The notes beneath the pieces were generated by a model. The model saw only the letters and a list, made by a program, of their open reading frames with translations. It was not told where the DNA came from and made no database searches. A stretch of 64,000 bases of DNA from Burhinus oedicnemus. Its lineage: Eukaryota > Chordata > Aves > Charadriiformes > Burhinidae. Shown here piece by piece: positions 24,824-37,509 of the stretch. A program made the position numbers and the translations under genes. Within the stretch, counting starts at the first letter, position 1. Every line of letters begins with the position of its first letter. The stretch is from positions 1,419,947 through 1,483,946 of the forward strand of contig VFFE01007510.1 of the NCBI GenBank assembly GCA_008921705.1, in the 5' to 3' direction.

Positions 24824-27800
24824 AAGCATGGCAGGGCGAGGGCGGTTCTACTTGATTTTTCTTTCTATAAACTCTGAGCGTGCAGAGAAGGCAGAACAGT
24901 TCTGCACTGGGACCCTTCCCCAGCCCGCAAAGCTCAGTGAAAAATGCTTTGCCTTCGTTTGTGTTGCCTGTGTCGAGGGCTCACTGGGTGTCCGGAGGCA
25001 ACAATGCGGCAGAATTTAGAGTCACCTGGAGTCACTGTCCTGAGCCGTGTCCCTCCAAAGAGTTGCCCTTGCCCCCATGTCATGCTGTCCACAGCTGTTG
25101 ATGGGAACCCTCGTCTTACCCTTTCTGAGGAAAAGGATTGGGTTTTGCTACACTCTGGAGTTTTTAGTCCTCCCTGGTTTTGAAGAAAGAATGAAAATCA
25201 AAGTGCTTAAGCCCTAACAGAAAATGTAGCTTCATTGTGAATTTTAGGTTCTTCTCTATCTCGTTCAATTATTTGTCCATTAACATCAGGCAGTAAAATG
25301 TTTTTAAAGTATTCAAAAAGTGATAGAAATCCAACCATTTCCTATCATTTTCCAGTGGAAATTATAAAAAGCTGAGAAAATAAATCCTCCCCTGTTCTGA
25401 AACGAACATTTGAAGATCTGTTTATTTCCATTTTTCATCTTGAAAAACAAATTTCTGAAAGGTTTTGTCTTCCCTGCCATATGCTTTTGCTTGAGTCACA
25501 CATTTTCTCTAAAATGAAACTCTTCAAACATTCAATATTGCCTGTGTAAGCGCGAATGTTTCTTACATGCCTCTGATAACGAAGACCTTGTACCTACCAG
25601 TGGTGATTGAGGTATCTGGTGCGAAGGGATCATTCCCATCTTTCAACAACAATATCTTTTTATCTTATCCTAGAGCATTGGTTCAATAGGATAAAATCGA
25701 CATAAGTCTCTTATCAAGTCTATACATTTTATCAAAGCGCTGATCAAGAACTCAAAAGGCATTTGGGTCAAAACCTAAGCAGAGGGATGAAAGACGATGA
25801 GTTGTCACCATGTCGATCCCTGCCAACAATCTCTACGTTCAAACAGAAGACCTCATTCCTGGTAACCTTGCCTTTCATTTTATCTTTAAGCAACTCCTCT
25901 GTAGTCCCACCTCCGTTTCTTCCCCTGCTCCCAGCAGGGCTGGGCGGGTGTCAGGGGAAGGGCTCCTAACTGATAACAGACTTTGAATCCGGCTATAGGT
26001 GATTCCCAGGCAGTAGTAAAAGATTTTAGATAGCATCTAGGGTGTGTTCAAGTCAGCTTTTCTTAAAGAGATGAGGTGAATAGGGAAAAGATACACATAA
26101 TTTACCCTTTAATATTTTTACTTCACTCTGAAAATGTCAGCCAAAGCTCCAATTTACCTTCGCCTTTCAATATTTTTTGATGTTGAAATATGAGTGTGTT
26201 TTTATCCGAGAGATTTTTGTAATGTACTATTTTTTATTTAAAATGTTTAAAAATAAGCTTAATTTCAAATCGTCAAGATTTATACATACAGTTTTTAATT
26301 CACCGGAGTATTTTAAATAATTTAAAATATTGTAAATGGCTTTGAAGCAACCAGAAGTACTGCTTAATTGATTAATTTTTGAACTGAAAAATCAGATGTG
26401 GAAACTTCTGTAATGCGGAATGCCTCTACTTCCACTGACGACAGCGCACATCCCACCAAATGCGTACACACTAGCTCTTTCCCACTGTCCTCTAGCTGCA
26501 CAGTATCGGGTACAAAATAAAAACCCCATGTCTGCTGAAGAATTTTGCAAATTTTGTGTCATTATTTTGATTTTTCTTTCATCTCTTAAACCATTGTTCA
26601 GCAAACACCCACCAAACCACAAGAAGGGGATTTACAAATTTCTCTTACTCCCAGCAATTTCAACAGGCACCTGAAATAAGCCGTATCTCCGCCTGGCATT
26701 GCTTTGTACGCAACCGTACACAGGGACACAAACCTACCTGTGCCGCACCTCTCGCCGCTCACAGGACAAAGAATGAAAGCTCCAGCCACGTCCCTGGCTC
26801 CTCCTGTGCGGCTCCGTGGTCCCCAGGGACAGACAGACCATTATAACGATATTTAAATTAAAGAAAAAAACCCTGCCCTGCTGCTATTGCTGCTCTTCTG
26901 CAGGCAAAGGTTGTAGCGGTGGGAGCAAGTGCCAAGCAGCAAGAGCCGCTGGAGGCGGCATTGCTGGCAAATAAGGTGTTCGTCAAGCCCCAGCCTTGGC
27001 GTTATTAATCAGCTTTCTAGTCTAAAGGTGGGTGTCCAGACTGAGCCTTACGTAGTGCCAAAGGTCAGGACTAGTGTGAGGGGGCAACTCTCAGGGCCAA
27101 GAAAAAAATATCACATGTGAGCCAGTACGACAGTAAAAATATCGTGCCTTTTCACCACACAGAAATAGATGGGGTTTGTTTCCTCCAGCAAATCCCCTGG
27201 GCCTAATTCTTTGCTATTCTGTCTCCTCAGTCCCTCAGGCCAGTGAACAGTAAGTGTTTGGCAAGCTGGTTTTCACAGTAACTAAATGGTTCTGCAATAA
27301 AGTTCAGGACCATAATTAAGAGGAAAATATTTTCACTCCAGTGTGTCCTCATTTTAACAGCTAGTAAACTCGTGGCAACGCTTTAGCTCAGTGTACGGCT
27401 ACAGCGTACACCTGAAGCAACAACACGAATGGTATTTTCCAAGCTTAAAGTTGTGCGATGGATCTGCTTTTTCATAGTCTTCTTTGTGTGTAGCTTGTGT
27501 ATCACAGCATTTTTTTGTTTTTGTTGTAGAAGTAGTAGTAGTAACACAGATCCCGAATGGTTTAAATGAAAGAGACAAGTATGCACTTAAGAGCTGGAAA
27601 CATTTGCACACCCACGGGTGCAGAGGCAATCTGGCCTCTCTTTAAAGAAACAATTTCTGAGCCCTTTATAAGAGGCAGCCAGGGCGTTTCTCTCCACTTC
27701 AGCTCTTGGAATGCCGGGCAGTATTTACCCAGAGCGCTAAGAAGCTGTTGCGTTATGCCCTAATAGTATCCACCTGTTGATCATGGGCAGAAGATTTCTA

Positions 27801-27972
27801 ATTGCTCATACTTCCATGATTAAAATGTTCAGACTGAAATGCTGTTTATAAATTATTCTCTTATACCTTAGAAGCCCTTTCCTGCCGTATTGGGCCCAGG
27901 CGCTCCCTGCCCAGAAGGAGGGCTCCACGGGTGATGCAGGGGTGCGTGCCTCTGGAGCCGCTGATTGCTTCA
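24824..27972. other. No gene recognised; AT-rich core
   Basis: The interval includes a notably AT-rich stretch at about 26,100-26,400 with no open frame of note. A short pyrimidine-rich AG and a GTAAGT flank 19 bases near 27,230-27,255, too little to call an exon. Confidence 0.5.
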
Positions 27973-28449
27973 GGGGTGTGGGGAATGCAGGGGGGGACAC
28001 GGCTGGGGCGGCACGAGGCAGCGGAGACCAGCGAGCAAAAATACCAGCCTTGCTTTCCCAGACACCACGGAGCGGATAAGCATGGATGGATCCTCTCCTA
28101 CGTGCAAAGAAAGGTAATGTAATTATTAATCTTGTTTCCTCAGAGAGGACAAGGGGTGATTTATTTGGTATTTTACTCCTATAACTCCTTCAGCGTGCGA
28201 GTTACCCCTTCGATTTTGCTCCTGCCCCGCTGGGGGTGTGTTGCACGACTGAAACGTCTCTTCCTGGCCATGAAGCAGAAGTGAGCCACCAGCAGCGAGA
28301 GGCTGGGACTGTGGATCAGCGCTGATTCATAAAGCACATCCCAGGGGCTGATGCTCCCGAGGTGGGGGAAAAAGCCAGGGCATGCAGGGGGGCGGAACGA
28401 GCCCCAGGGAAAGCATGGGGGGGCTGTGGGTCTGGGAAGGTGAGGGGGG
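27973..28449 (+). other. G-rich segment with G-quadruplex-type motifs
   Basis: At 28,417-28,449 four G runs are separated by loops of four, three and seven bases (G7-CTGT-G3-TCT-G3-AAGGTGA-G6), fitting the usual intramolecular G-quadruplex pattern on the plus strand. A second near-match lies at 27,973-28,008, with loops of three, six and eight bases. Frames on both strands are open here because of the composition. Confidence 0.6.
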
Positions 28450-29999
28450 CGCATCTCTGTGGCTGGGCTTTGGCAGGCTCCTGCCGGGTGTGGGGAAAAT
28501 ACAGTCGCTTGAAAAATGATGCCAAGATTAATTTTTCTTATTGGTCCATGAAACCGTAGTTTCTTGGTGTCTCTCCAGGGTATGACGATAAAAGTACTGT
28601 TTCTCCTGCCAGTATGGGCAATGAATGGCTGGAAACTGGGACGTCTTCTGTATGCTGTTTAAACTTTGATGGAGAACTTCAGTTATTATTACTTTCTCAA
28701 AAACAGAGTTGGTGGGATTTAAATATCAGAGCAACTTTGAGGTCCTGAGCTTAAGTCTCTCCTCTGAACCAAGTTTTTGCAGTTTCTCAGCCTGTACAGG
28801 TTGAAAAATAATCAATGAAGTCAGTTTGCCCTGTTTTGAGCATTATCTAATGGTGAGATGCAATAACGGCCAGCTGGATTATCTCCTGTACATGGGTTGT
28901 GACCCATTTTCAGGGCTGAGTAAAGGCCCTTACATGTGGGATTGTAGCAATACAGGATTTTAGGAACATTATCTTGTCTTGCAACAGATTTACAAACTTA
29001 AGTTAGTAAGATTCCTGAGTCTACGATACAACAACTGAATTACAAGCAGAAACATGTGATAATTAAAATATTCCACGTAATAAAAGCATAGCCCAGTGAG
29101 CAGTGGAATTGGGAAGATTTTGTCCCTTATAAATTTCTATATCACCATGGAAAGGATCTTGTCTCTCTCTCCTCTGTCTCCATTTCATTCCTTCCTCTCC
29201 CACCGGCTCCCTGCTTTCACAAAATCTATAGTAATTTGCTTGTCTGTTAATTTACTGTTTAGGGACAGGTTCAATATTAGGAGATGGACAAACATGGAAA
29301 AATATCATGGCCACATAAAAGCAATTTTCTTGAGAAAGAACAAACATAAAGCTAATGAGCTCCCTTCCCTTTACTACTTAGTAAGCCTTAGAATAATTTA
29401 ATATATGCAAACATATGCAAACGGCCAAATTATTATGGAGGTGATCTGTGCTATCATATGTCTTTGGTTTCAGTAAGATGGCCATTTCCAGTTCACATTT
29501 ATGTATGTGAAAGGGGTGTGCGTGCGTATAGAGATGCACATGCACATGTACATACATACCCACCTGGCAGCGACTGTCAGTCGCCGAAACAACCCCGTGC
29601 GGCAGCCGACAAGTTAGAGGTCAAGCAGAAGTTTTTTTGTAAACCTGGGGAAATCCTGCTTTGAATAACCAATGACTTGACCTTTGCCAGCTACTAGTCT
29701 AATCAGTAGTAATCATCCAAAGGAGATTAAATTATAAGACTCTCAAGGCGAGGTATTTTGCATAGTGAATAAGACCAGGGATTAAACACGGATACTTTCC
29801 GAATGCCAAGGGAGCTGGCAGCAGGGTAATGGCTTCAGAGGAAAACTTGCAAGACTGTGAGTAAATTGCAGTTTTCTTCCTGCCTCCTTGCTCCCCTCCC
29901 TGAGCTTGTGAGCCCTGAGCAATCCTCATCACGGGCTGGAGACCGGGCACCGCTGGCTTATCGACCGGGCTGCGAGTGATACCGAAATAAGAGCACCGT
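28450..29999. other. No gene recognised
   Basis: Average-composition DNA without supported exons. It contains a perfect 10-base direct duplication (atatgcaaac) at 29,403-29,422 and an alternating purine-pyrimidine stretch at about 29,518-29,560. Confidence 0.5.
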
Positions 30000-31372
30000 G
30001 CTTGCACACCGGGCAGGTGGTGCGTAGCTCCTGCTATGGGAGCACCTTCATAAACACCTGTATGCCAGGTGACGCTATTGTGAGGTCGGACACCAGATTT
30101 CTAAGGCCCGATACCTATTCCCAAAATGCCATCCCGGCTCCTGAGGTACCAGCCATCTCCTCAGGCGCCCGTGAGCCGTTTCCCTGGTGGCATAGCTGCC
30201 AGCCTCAGGATGAGTCCAGGCACGTGCGGTGCTGTGGCTCGTGGTACCACAGTGGCAGTCGGCACTGGTCGGGCTGGCACAGCGGGAAGAGCTGGCTGGA
30301 AGGCAAGATTCAGCCGCACTGGCTATTCCCACCGGCCTCCTTGCATCCCATGCCACCGGAGAGCCAATGGAGTGCTTCCCACAAGCGCTGTCCCCCCTGC
30401 TCCAGGTGGGACTATCTGCATGGACTGACATACCCAGAGGCGGTGGTTTAAACTCACCCATCTGCTTTCACAGGAGGAGGCTGTGGAGGTTCTGGGGCTT
30501 TGCTGCCTCCACCACGGCAAGGGTAACCAACAGCCTAACCCTGACCAACAGCTGGGAGACCAAAACCTCTGTCCCACCACAGCTCCAGCTCATCTCACCA
30601 CACGGCCCTGCAGCTGGCAGCCCGCAAACCACATCTGGCCCCCCAAAGCCAGGCAGGGATTCCACTGCCAGCCCTCCTTCTCCTGCCTGGCCCCATGCTG
30701 GCAGCTGCTGGATCACCCAGGCCAGGGCTGCAGGACACTTTGGTGACCGCAGGCTGCTCCAGCACCAGTGTAGTAAGGTCCTTCCATGGCTTGGGGCTGG
30801 TAATGGATGCTCGCCTTGGGAAGGGACAGGGGGAAGCAGCAGTGGGCTTAGGAGATGCTGTGTGGTGGGAAGAAGGAAAACTGTGGGACCAACAGCCACG
30901 AGGAGAAAGTAGTGTTTCAGATAAGAGGCTCATTGCAAGTATGACTTCAATCCCAGACTGGCTGGAAATTTGCGGGAGGGGGGAGCAAGCAAGGTAACGA
31001 GGTGAGTCCAAGGTCTATGGCAAAAAAGGAAGAAGAAAGCTCTGTGCAATGGGAGAGTTTGAGGTATTTTAGAAAAAAAGGAGAATGCAAAAATCTCACA
31101 GAGAGAAGTATATTTTGAGACAGGAGCAATGCTAAGGTAGTGTAAAAAGCTGGCACCAGCGCCTTCCTCACCCCTGTGGGGAGCAGATGAGCTGGGGGCA
31201 CCCAGCGATTGCCCCCCTCCTTGTGTGGGGTGGGCTCTGCCTCCAGCTGACCCCCGGGGGAAGGAGCTGCAGGAGCAGCAGGGACCGATGCCTCTGTCCC
31301 AGACCGGCTGCAGGCTCCGAGCTGGACTGTCACAGGGGGATGAACTGTGGCCAGGCACGTTACAAAGGGGGG

Positions 31373-31403
<31 letters not shown>

Positions 31404-31500
31404 GTGTCTGAGGTGTCCCGCTGGCTCTGATCTCTTACTGAGTCTTACAAAGAGCAAATGAACCTTTCATCAGCCCCCTGCAAACCCTGAGGAGCTGCGG
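30000..31500. other. GC-rich block with long frames open on both strands
   Basis: The longest frames in the window lie here: 227 codons on the plus strand (30,229-30,912) and 175 codons on the minus strand (30,930-31,457), with several others overlapping them. Two or three frames are open at once on each strand, and the peptides are Pro/Gly/Ser/Trp-rich with no domain I recognise. That is the signature of stop-codon-poor GC-rich DNA rather than a gene. CpGs are moderately frequent at about 30,120-30,330. It could be part of a long non-coding transcript or regulatory region. Confidence 0.45.
31374..31403 (+). repeat. (TGC)10 trinucleotide repeat
   Basis: Ten uninterrupted TGC units. In the three plus-strand frames it would read as a run of Leu, Ala or Cys. 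It sits at the end of the GC-rich block and is probably length-variable. Confidence 0.95.
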
Positions 31501-32010
31501 GGAGGGGCAAGGACCTGTGTGGGGGTAGGAAATACCTGCACCTGCCAGACCTCCCTTGTTCTAGAGAAACATAAAACACCTGAGGGCTCAGGGGGTGGAG
31601 TGAGACCTGGCTGCTCCAGGTGTTTAGACCTTTTTCTTTTTGTTTTTCCCCTCTGGTGGTTTGAAATAAGAGGTTAGGTGTGTGCTCTTAAAGCCTGCAG
31701 GAAGTCGCTTGGACTGTGGCAACTCATTCAAATGAACAAGCAGGTCAGTGGTCTTAACGTTGTCCCTTTGAGAAGTGGTAGGGAAATAGCTGTAACGCTT
31801 CTGTGGTACAGGAGAGCAGCTGGGTCATTTGCTTGTGTTGATTTTGGCCTTCAAACCTTTGCAGCAAGTCTTTGTTTTTTCAGCACAGTAAGTGGCCTTA
31901 CAATGTGTGACCCAGCTCTGCCACATTTGTCCCTAAATCTGTATGTGAAAGTACAAATTTACTTGATAGAACTTTTGCTTGCTAATAAGTAAAACTTTGA
32001 GCGTGTGGGG
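31501..32010. other. No gene recognised
   Basis: A short plus-strand frame (31,678-31,992) is open but has no recognisable features. Confidence 0.45.
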
Positions 32011-32058
32011 TACTTGGGGACCTCCAGAGGTCCTTTCCATCCTGAGCGGTTCTGCATA
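32011..32058 (+). mobile_element. CR1 LINE 3' terminus, forward fragment
   Basis: The words 'ggggacctccagaggtcctttccatcc' and 'gcggttctgcataaa' match the CR1 3' terminus in forward orientation (gatctccagaggtcccttccaacc...attctgtga). Only about 50 bases are recognisable. Confidence 0.65.
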
Positions 32059-35000
32059 AACAGTGTGTTTAGTGGCAGCATCTGTACCAGATCCGAATGA
32101 ATGGTATATGTGAATATTTAAAATCATTCTAAAATAACTTTATTAGCACAAATACAGACTTCTAACCTGTTGACTCTATACTGGAATCCTCAGCTATACT
32201 GAAAGTAACTTTAAAAAATTGTTTTAAAGTTAATCTGGAGGTACCTTAATTCTTAAAATACTAAAGGATGGATCTGCAACATTGCACAGGCGTCCAAAGG
32301 AGGAGATGGAAGGTATAGCCAATAACTGGAGTTTTTGTGTTGCAAGTTCTGTTTACTTCAACAAGAACCATATTTGGCACAAACATATCTTGGAAAAATG
32401 TCTCCTTTATATACATTTTTGTCTTTTTGGGGGAATGTATAAGAATGTTCCACTTATTAGCAATGGTAGAACATTTATTTACGTAACTATAATATGAAGA
32501 ACAATAGGTAAAATACAATACTTGTTGAATTTATGTCCAGCTGAAGAGGGAAAGCAACTAATTTTGTAGTAGTGAAACAGGTGATATTTAGCTTGCTAAT
32601 GTCTCTTCATTGGTGTTTCCTTAAGGCATTAAGTACTTTGCAGAGATACGTGCAGCGGTTATACAAACCTTGACTTTATTCACAACCGGTATATTGGGAC
32701 GCAAAGCCAGGTGGTCCTTGCTGACAGGTAGTGAACAAACTACTGATGCTCAGGGATTCCTCCTGCCCACCCTCCCCACCTGCCAGCTTAATGACTACAA
32801 GTTTCTGGCCCAACTTCACAGTTTCTACTTAGATTTATACTTGGGGTTTTCTTCGTGTCTGATAACAGCTTGTATGGTTGCTGAGCTAATTCCTATTGGT
32901 ACCTGTATGTTATAAATTCTGGTTGTCATCTATTTGCCTGTTAGGCACTGGCATTTAAACAAAGCATGCAGAATTTAAAATACGTGCTTGATTTTTTGAG
33001 TCCAGCATTTATGTTTATAAATTGTGGGAGAGTTTGGTGGTGTGGTTGTTGTTGGTGGTTGTTTGGTTTTGTTGTTTTTTTTTTTTTTTTAAATCTGCCA
33101 TGTACGTCTCCACATGCTAAGCATCGTATGTCTTCACCTGGTGGTGGGCTGTGGGGAGCAGGGTTTGCCCTGTTCATAGGGTGGGATGCTGCAGGGAGGG
33201 CACCCTGGCCAGCCCTGGGGCTTCGCAGCACTGTAGCATGACAGTGGAATTCAGCGAACATCTACGGTGAGGGAGCTCCAGCCAAACTGGTTTCAGTGCA
33301 ATCACATCTGAACGGTCCCCAGACATTGGTTTCAAGATCCAGGCGAGGCTTTCTTTAATCTTGCTGCGGAGAATGGCTGTAAACATTGCTGTAGCTGTTC
33401 AGGCTCAAGTCAAGCTGGTTAAGGCAATGTGAAATTGAAGGTCAAAAGGTGAGATGCTGCTAAATTTAAGATTCAAGTTTATGCACACAAGTAAATGGTT
33501 ACTTGGATCGTTTCCATTTCAGACACACTAAGTAAGGCATGGCTCTTCCAGTGTCCATCTCTGCCTGCAGCTGGGTACCATAGTCATTTCACAGGAGTTA
33601 TGAGCTGAAAAGGTCCTCCCCAAACATGTTTTCCCAAGTATGCAAGCCAAATTGCTCTTGTGCATCCAGGCTTGTATGCATAAATGTTTGGATGTGACTC
33701 TGCAGGTTCACTTCATCATCCCTTATACAGGATTAAACAGTGTATTCTCCTCTCAGTTTGTTCCTACCACTTGTCTTCAAACAGTGGAAAAACTCGAGCA
33801 TTAGAGATGCTTAGGTAACAATCCATTCACAGATACACAAATGTATTTGATGGGATCCTCTCAGTGGGAGAGAGTGAGGTTTTGGGTTGGGTTTTTTTGT
33901 GTTTGGATTTTTTTTGTGTCAGAGCTTAAAGGGACAAAACTAGAGTACTAGCAGAGAAGTAGTACTTTAGGGAACCTTTTTCCACATGGGTACTGTACTC
34001 TTTCCCCCAGCACGGTGTTGGGATGACAATGTTGTTGGTCCTTTCTGAAGGGCTTGCAAAGCAGACCATCTGTCTTTTAAACAGCTTGTGACATTCTCGG
34101 TTTGATAATTGCAGGTTGTCTATACAGCTCCCAGGCGTGTTTAAATCATACAGTCATCATACTGGGTATCACGCTTCCATTTCTGCTTCCGAGCTGGCGT
34201 GTGGTTTGTTTGTTGCTGAGTAAATGCAGTCACAGGATAGAGATGTCCGAATTTAGCAGAAGGTGAGGTTATGTGCTGCACTGACCCACCCCAGAGGAGG
34301 CACGTATGAGGAGGGATGCCATAAACGCAGGAGTCTGAGACTGGTGCCTCCTCCCTGGCCCCATGGTAATTGTTGCCACCCTGTTCATTCCCTGCAGTTG
34401 CTATAGGTGATGCCAGGTGCAAGCTCAACAGAAGACCTTCCTCCCGTCTCTGGGAGTGATTTAGTGAAATAACTTCTCGGACTCATCTTGACTTACATCT
34501 GCTGCTTCCATAAAATTCTGTCCCAAAAGAGTGAATTTGACTCCTGTGCTTTGTTCCTTCATTTGCCATCTTCATTATTTTTCTCCTTTTTTAATTCTTT
34601 TCCATTTTCCACTCACTGATAAGAATTAAATAGCTTGCATACTCGGTTATTACTAACAAACCGGGATCTACAGTCTGCCTGATTTTCAGTAGTTCCAGAA
34701 GTGGAATTAGATCCAGGTTTCATCCTGGATGAACAACAAGCTTTCACCAGGCACTAATATCTGATACTGAATTACTTACTAACGATAGGAAAAAAGTCAA
34801 TGACTATATGGAACTGATGCTTGGTTCATTAAACTGCTGCCTTAGGCTAATGTCTTAAAGAGCAGATTGGAGTTGAGATGTTGGTTTTGCTGCTCTCCCC
34901 AAAAACCTTCCTCAGGGGGAGTTCACTTACCTCAAACACCACAGGTTGGCAAATATAGCTTTTTCTGACTGCAATGGAGACACCGAGGTGATACGTGCTC

Positions 35001-35687
35001 CAGATGAGCCGGAGCTGGGTGGGAATACATGTAACAGCCAAACCGTGGAACCAGCAAACACAGGTATGTTGTCTCCTTGCAGAGACTTTGGCTCACCGAA
35101 AGCTGTGCAGGGGCTAGTCTGCTACCACAGGTCAGACATGAGGCTTTCTTCTCCCCTCTCAGGTTTCCCCTCCAGCCTTTTGGCAAAAATGAAACCGGAA
35201 GAAAACATCCCAGAATTCATATAGTGGCATAGTTACATGTCATGTGTATAATACATGTTTGGTACAAATACAGCTGTAATTAAATTTTTCTGGAGAATAA
35301 ACATAAACTGTGCATGTGATGGGAACATGCAGGTGCTGTGTTATATGGACAACTAACAGGCTGTGTCCTGAAGAGCTCAAAGTCTTCTCTGGCATTAGGA
35401 ATCTAACTTTGACCAGATGTTGATGGTAATTGAGTTGCAATACCATGATGGGAATTGCCCGGTGGGAAACAACTTGGCTTTTAAAATGTCATAACTTAAA
35501 CCTTGATTTAGCGTATTGCATAAAAGTGAGCATGAGTTTTATTTGATACATTCTCTTTTTATTAGTACTCTGCAAAGGGAAGTTCTTACAGTCCCTATAA
35601 CGTGTGTGTATTTCTGCCCTGTGTGCTTTGCCTGCGCTAATTCTTTCCACTAGCACTGCAGTTCGTAGGTGCGCAGAACAGTTTGCC
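32059..35687. other. No gene recognised
   Basis: A run of 16 T residues is at 33,075-33,090. A 38-base segment at 34,930-34,967 (minus strand) has a strong GTAAGT donor and a fair acceptor but is too short to call. No repeats were recognised. Confidence 0.45.
33075..33090 (+). repeat. Poly-T run (16)
   Basis: Preceded by GT-rich simple sequence; no retroposon body recognised. Confidence 0.9.
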
Positions 35688-35760
35688 TTGGGAGGGACCT
35701 GGAGATCACCCAATGCAGGGTTGACTTAAAAAGCTTCTCCAGGGCCCGGGCTGGTCGAGC
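35688..35760 (-). mobile_element. Possible CR1 3' tail remnant
   Basis: The words 'ttgggagggacctggagatcacccaatgcaggg' resemble the reverse complement of the CR1 3' end (ttggaagggacctctggagatcatctagtcca...cagggc). Similarity is short and imperfect. Confidence 0.35.
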
Positions 35761-37001
35761 CTATGCTGGCATGTAGCAGTCTAGCTCTTCCCAGTCATTA
35801 CTCAAAGGTTTAAGTTAAAGTTTACTTGGGAAGCGAATATTGAAGACTTTACATAAAAACTGCATGCACAAATACACACTCTTTCACGCCTGTGTGTATG
35901 TAATATATTGCACTCAAGTGCATGCAGCAGGGAAACTATTATTATGACCACACTTGTAGAAATATTTGAATTTAGCTTACTTTACATAAACACTCTGGCC
36001 TTAAACCCACAGTGCAGGGTGACATGTATAGCACAGCAGCCCTGTTCTCAGGCCAAACGCTTGAAGGGGCTTTCAGCGTTTCCATTTCAACCCTCTCAAG
36101 CAGGGGGTCCTAGCTTGGCCTTAAAATTTTTCTCTGAAATAGGTTCTCAAAAAAATTTTCCATTAAAAACTTCATGTTAAAAGGGATCAAACTGGTCACC
36201 CTCTGTTGCCACCCCAATAATTCAGGGGAGGAGAGAGCCTCCCCTGCCTCCAGTGCTCGCTGTGGCTGGCTGGGTGGCCATCAGCAGGGCAGGTACTGCT
36301 GAAGCACAAACCTAGTGCTTGAGATCTGTTACATGTGGGTAAGTTCCTCACTAAAACACTACAGAGAAGCTGAAAAGCTGCTTGGCAATCTAGCCATGAG
36401 AAGCGTGTTAAAAACCCAGTACTAATCCAAGTTGTATGGTTAAGTCTTCATTTAGCTATTTAGAAAACAGGAGTAATGTCCAGTATGTGCCTGAAATGCT
36501 TGATTTCTGCCCCCTTCCTGCTTCCCCATTTTATTTATTCCTGCTCCTGGGATGCTTTCTGCTGTTATGGTCCAGTTGGTGTAACACCCATAGTTCCTGA
36601 AGCTTTTGCATTGCTTGTATTTAAATCCCACCCTGAGAAGCTCACAGGTATATGTTCTGGTACCCGATACTATTTCACATAAATCCAGCTGCCAACTGAG
36701 AAGTGGAAAGTGTCTGATCCAGCCTTTCACGCCAAGGACCAAAGGCAATAGCAAGATATTTTTGGACAAGGACAGGATGTTAGTCTGGTGTGTCCTTCCC
36801 TCCAAACACAAACCAACTTCAAAAGGACTGTATTGGTGGAGAAGGTCCTGTGGACAGCCCCTCCTGTGCATGGCCCCTTATGGCAACAGGCAGGGACCAA
36901 ATGCGTTCGTTAAGTGGCTTAAGAGAAAAGAATGATCACTAAACAGACAAGCTAGCAGATAAAGAGAGAACAACATCAAATAATGGATGTACTTTATTAC
37001 A
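35761..37001. other. No gene recognised
   Basis: Minus- and plus-strand frames near 36,450-36,935 overlap each other and lack splice support or recognisable motifs. Confidence 0.45.
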
Positions 37002-37435
37002 CAGAATCACCAGGGTTGGAAGGGACCTCTGGACATCATCTAGTCCAACGCCCCTGCCAGAGCAGGGTCACCTAGAGCAGGTTGCACAGGATGGCATCCA
37101 GGTGGGTTCTGAATGTCTCCAGAGTCAGAGGCTCCACCACCTCTCTGGGCAGCCTGTTCCAGTGCTCTGCCACCCTCAAAGGAAAGAAGTTCCTCCTCAT
37201 GTTTAGATGGAACTTCCTACGTTCAAGTTTGTGCCCATTACCTCTTGTCCTGTCACTGGGCACCACTGCAAAAAGACTGGTGCCATCCTCCCAGCACCCT
37301 CCCTTTAAGTATTTATAGGCATTGATGAGATCCCCTCCGAGTCTTCTCTTTTCCAGACTAAAAAGACCCAAGTCCCTCAGCCTTTCCTCATAAGAAAGAT
37401 GTTCCGGGCCCCTAATCATCTTCGTAGCCCTGAAT
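37002..37435 (-). mobile_element. CR1 LINE, 5'-truncated, C-terminal RT end intact
   Basis: This is the best-preserved repeat in the window. On the minus strand a 115-codon frame (37,419-37,072) encodes the familiar C-terminal end of the CR1 ORF2 reverse transcriptase, with the motifs [51 protein letters not shown] and a terminal LDAILCNLL. It is followed by a non-coding tail ending in the typical CR1 3' terminus, the reverse complement of 'acagaatcaccagggttggaagggacc'. The polymerase active site and the endonuclease are missing, since the copy is 5'-truncated near 37,435 as is usual for CR1. The undamaged frame and modest divergence suggest a fairly young insertion, but the copy cannot move by itself. 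Confidence 0.95.
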
Positions 37436-37503
37436 GTTATTAATCAATTCAGACTTGAGACAGGCACTGCTTTTGCAAACTGAACATCGGTACACACATA
37501 CAC

Positions 37504-37509
37504 TTTATT
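37504..37509 (-). terminator. Candidate polyadenylation signal AATAAA
   Basis: On the minus strand AATAAA is directly followed by a GT-rich stretch (gtgtatgtgtgta). It lies about 350 bases beyond the stop codon of the candidate terminal exon at 37,857-38,046, a reasonable 3' UTR length. Hexamers of this kind are common by chance. Confidence 0.35.

Noticed and set aside
30229..30912. 227-codon plus-strand open frame, the longest in the window
   Set aside because: Other frames on both strands are open over the same bases and the translation has no domain-like features, so it is explained by GC-rich, stop-poor sequence.
34930..34967. 38-base segment with a GTAAGT donor and a fair acceptor on the minus strand
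   Set aside because: Too short to judge, no phase partner, and it lies beyond the candidate gene end at 37.5 kb.
36452..36871. 139-codon minus-strand open frame
   Set aside because: Overlaps plus-strand frames of similar length and shows no family features.
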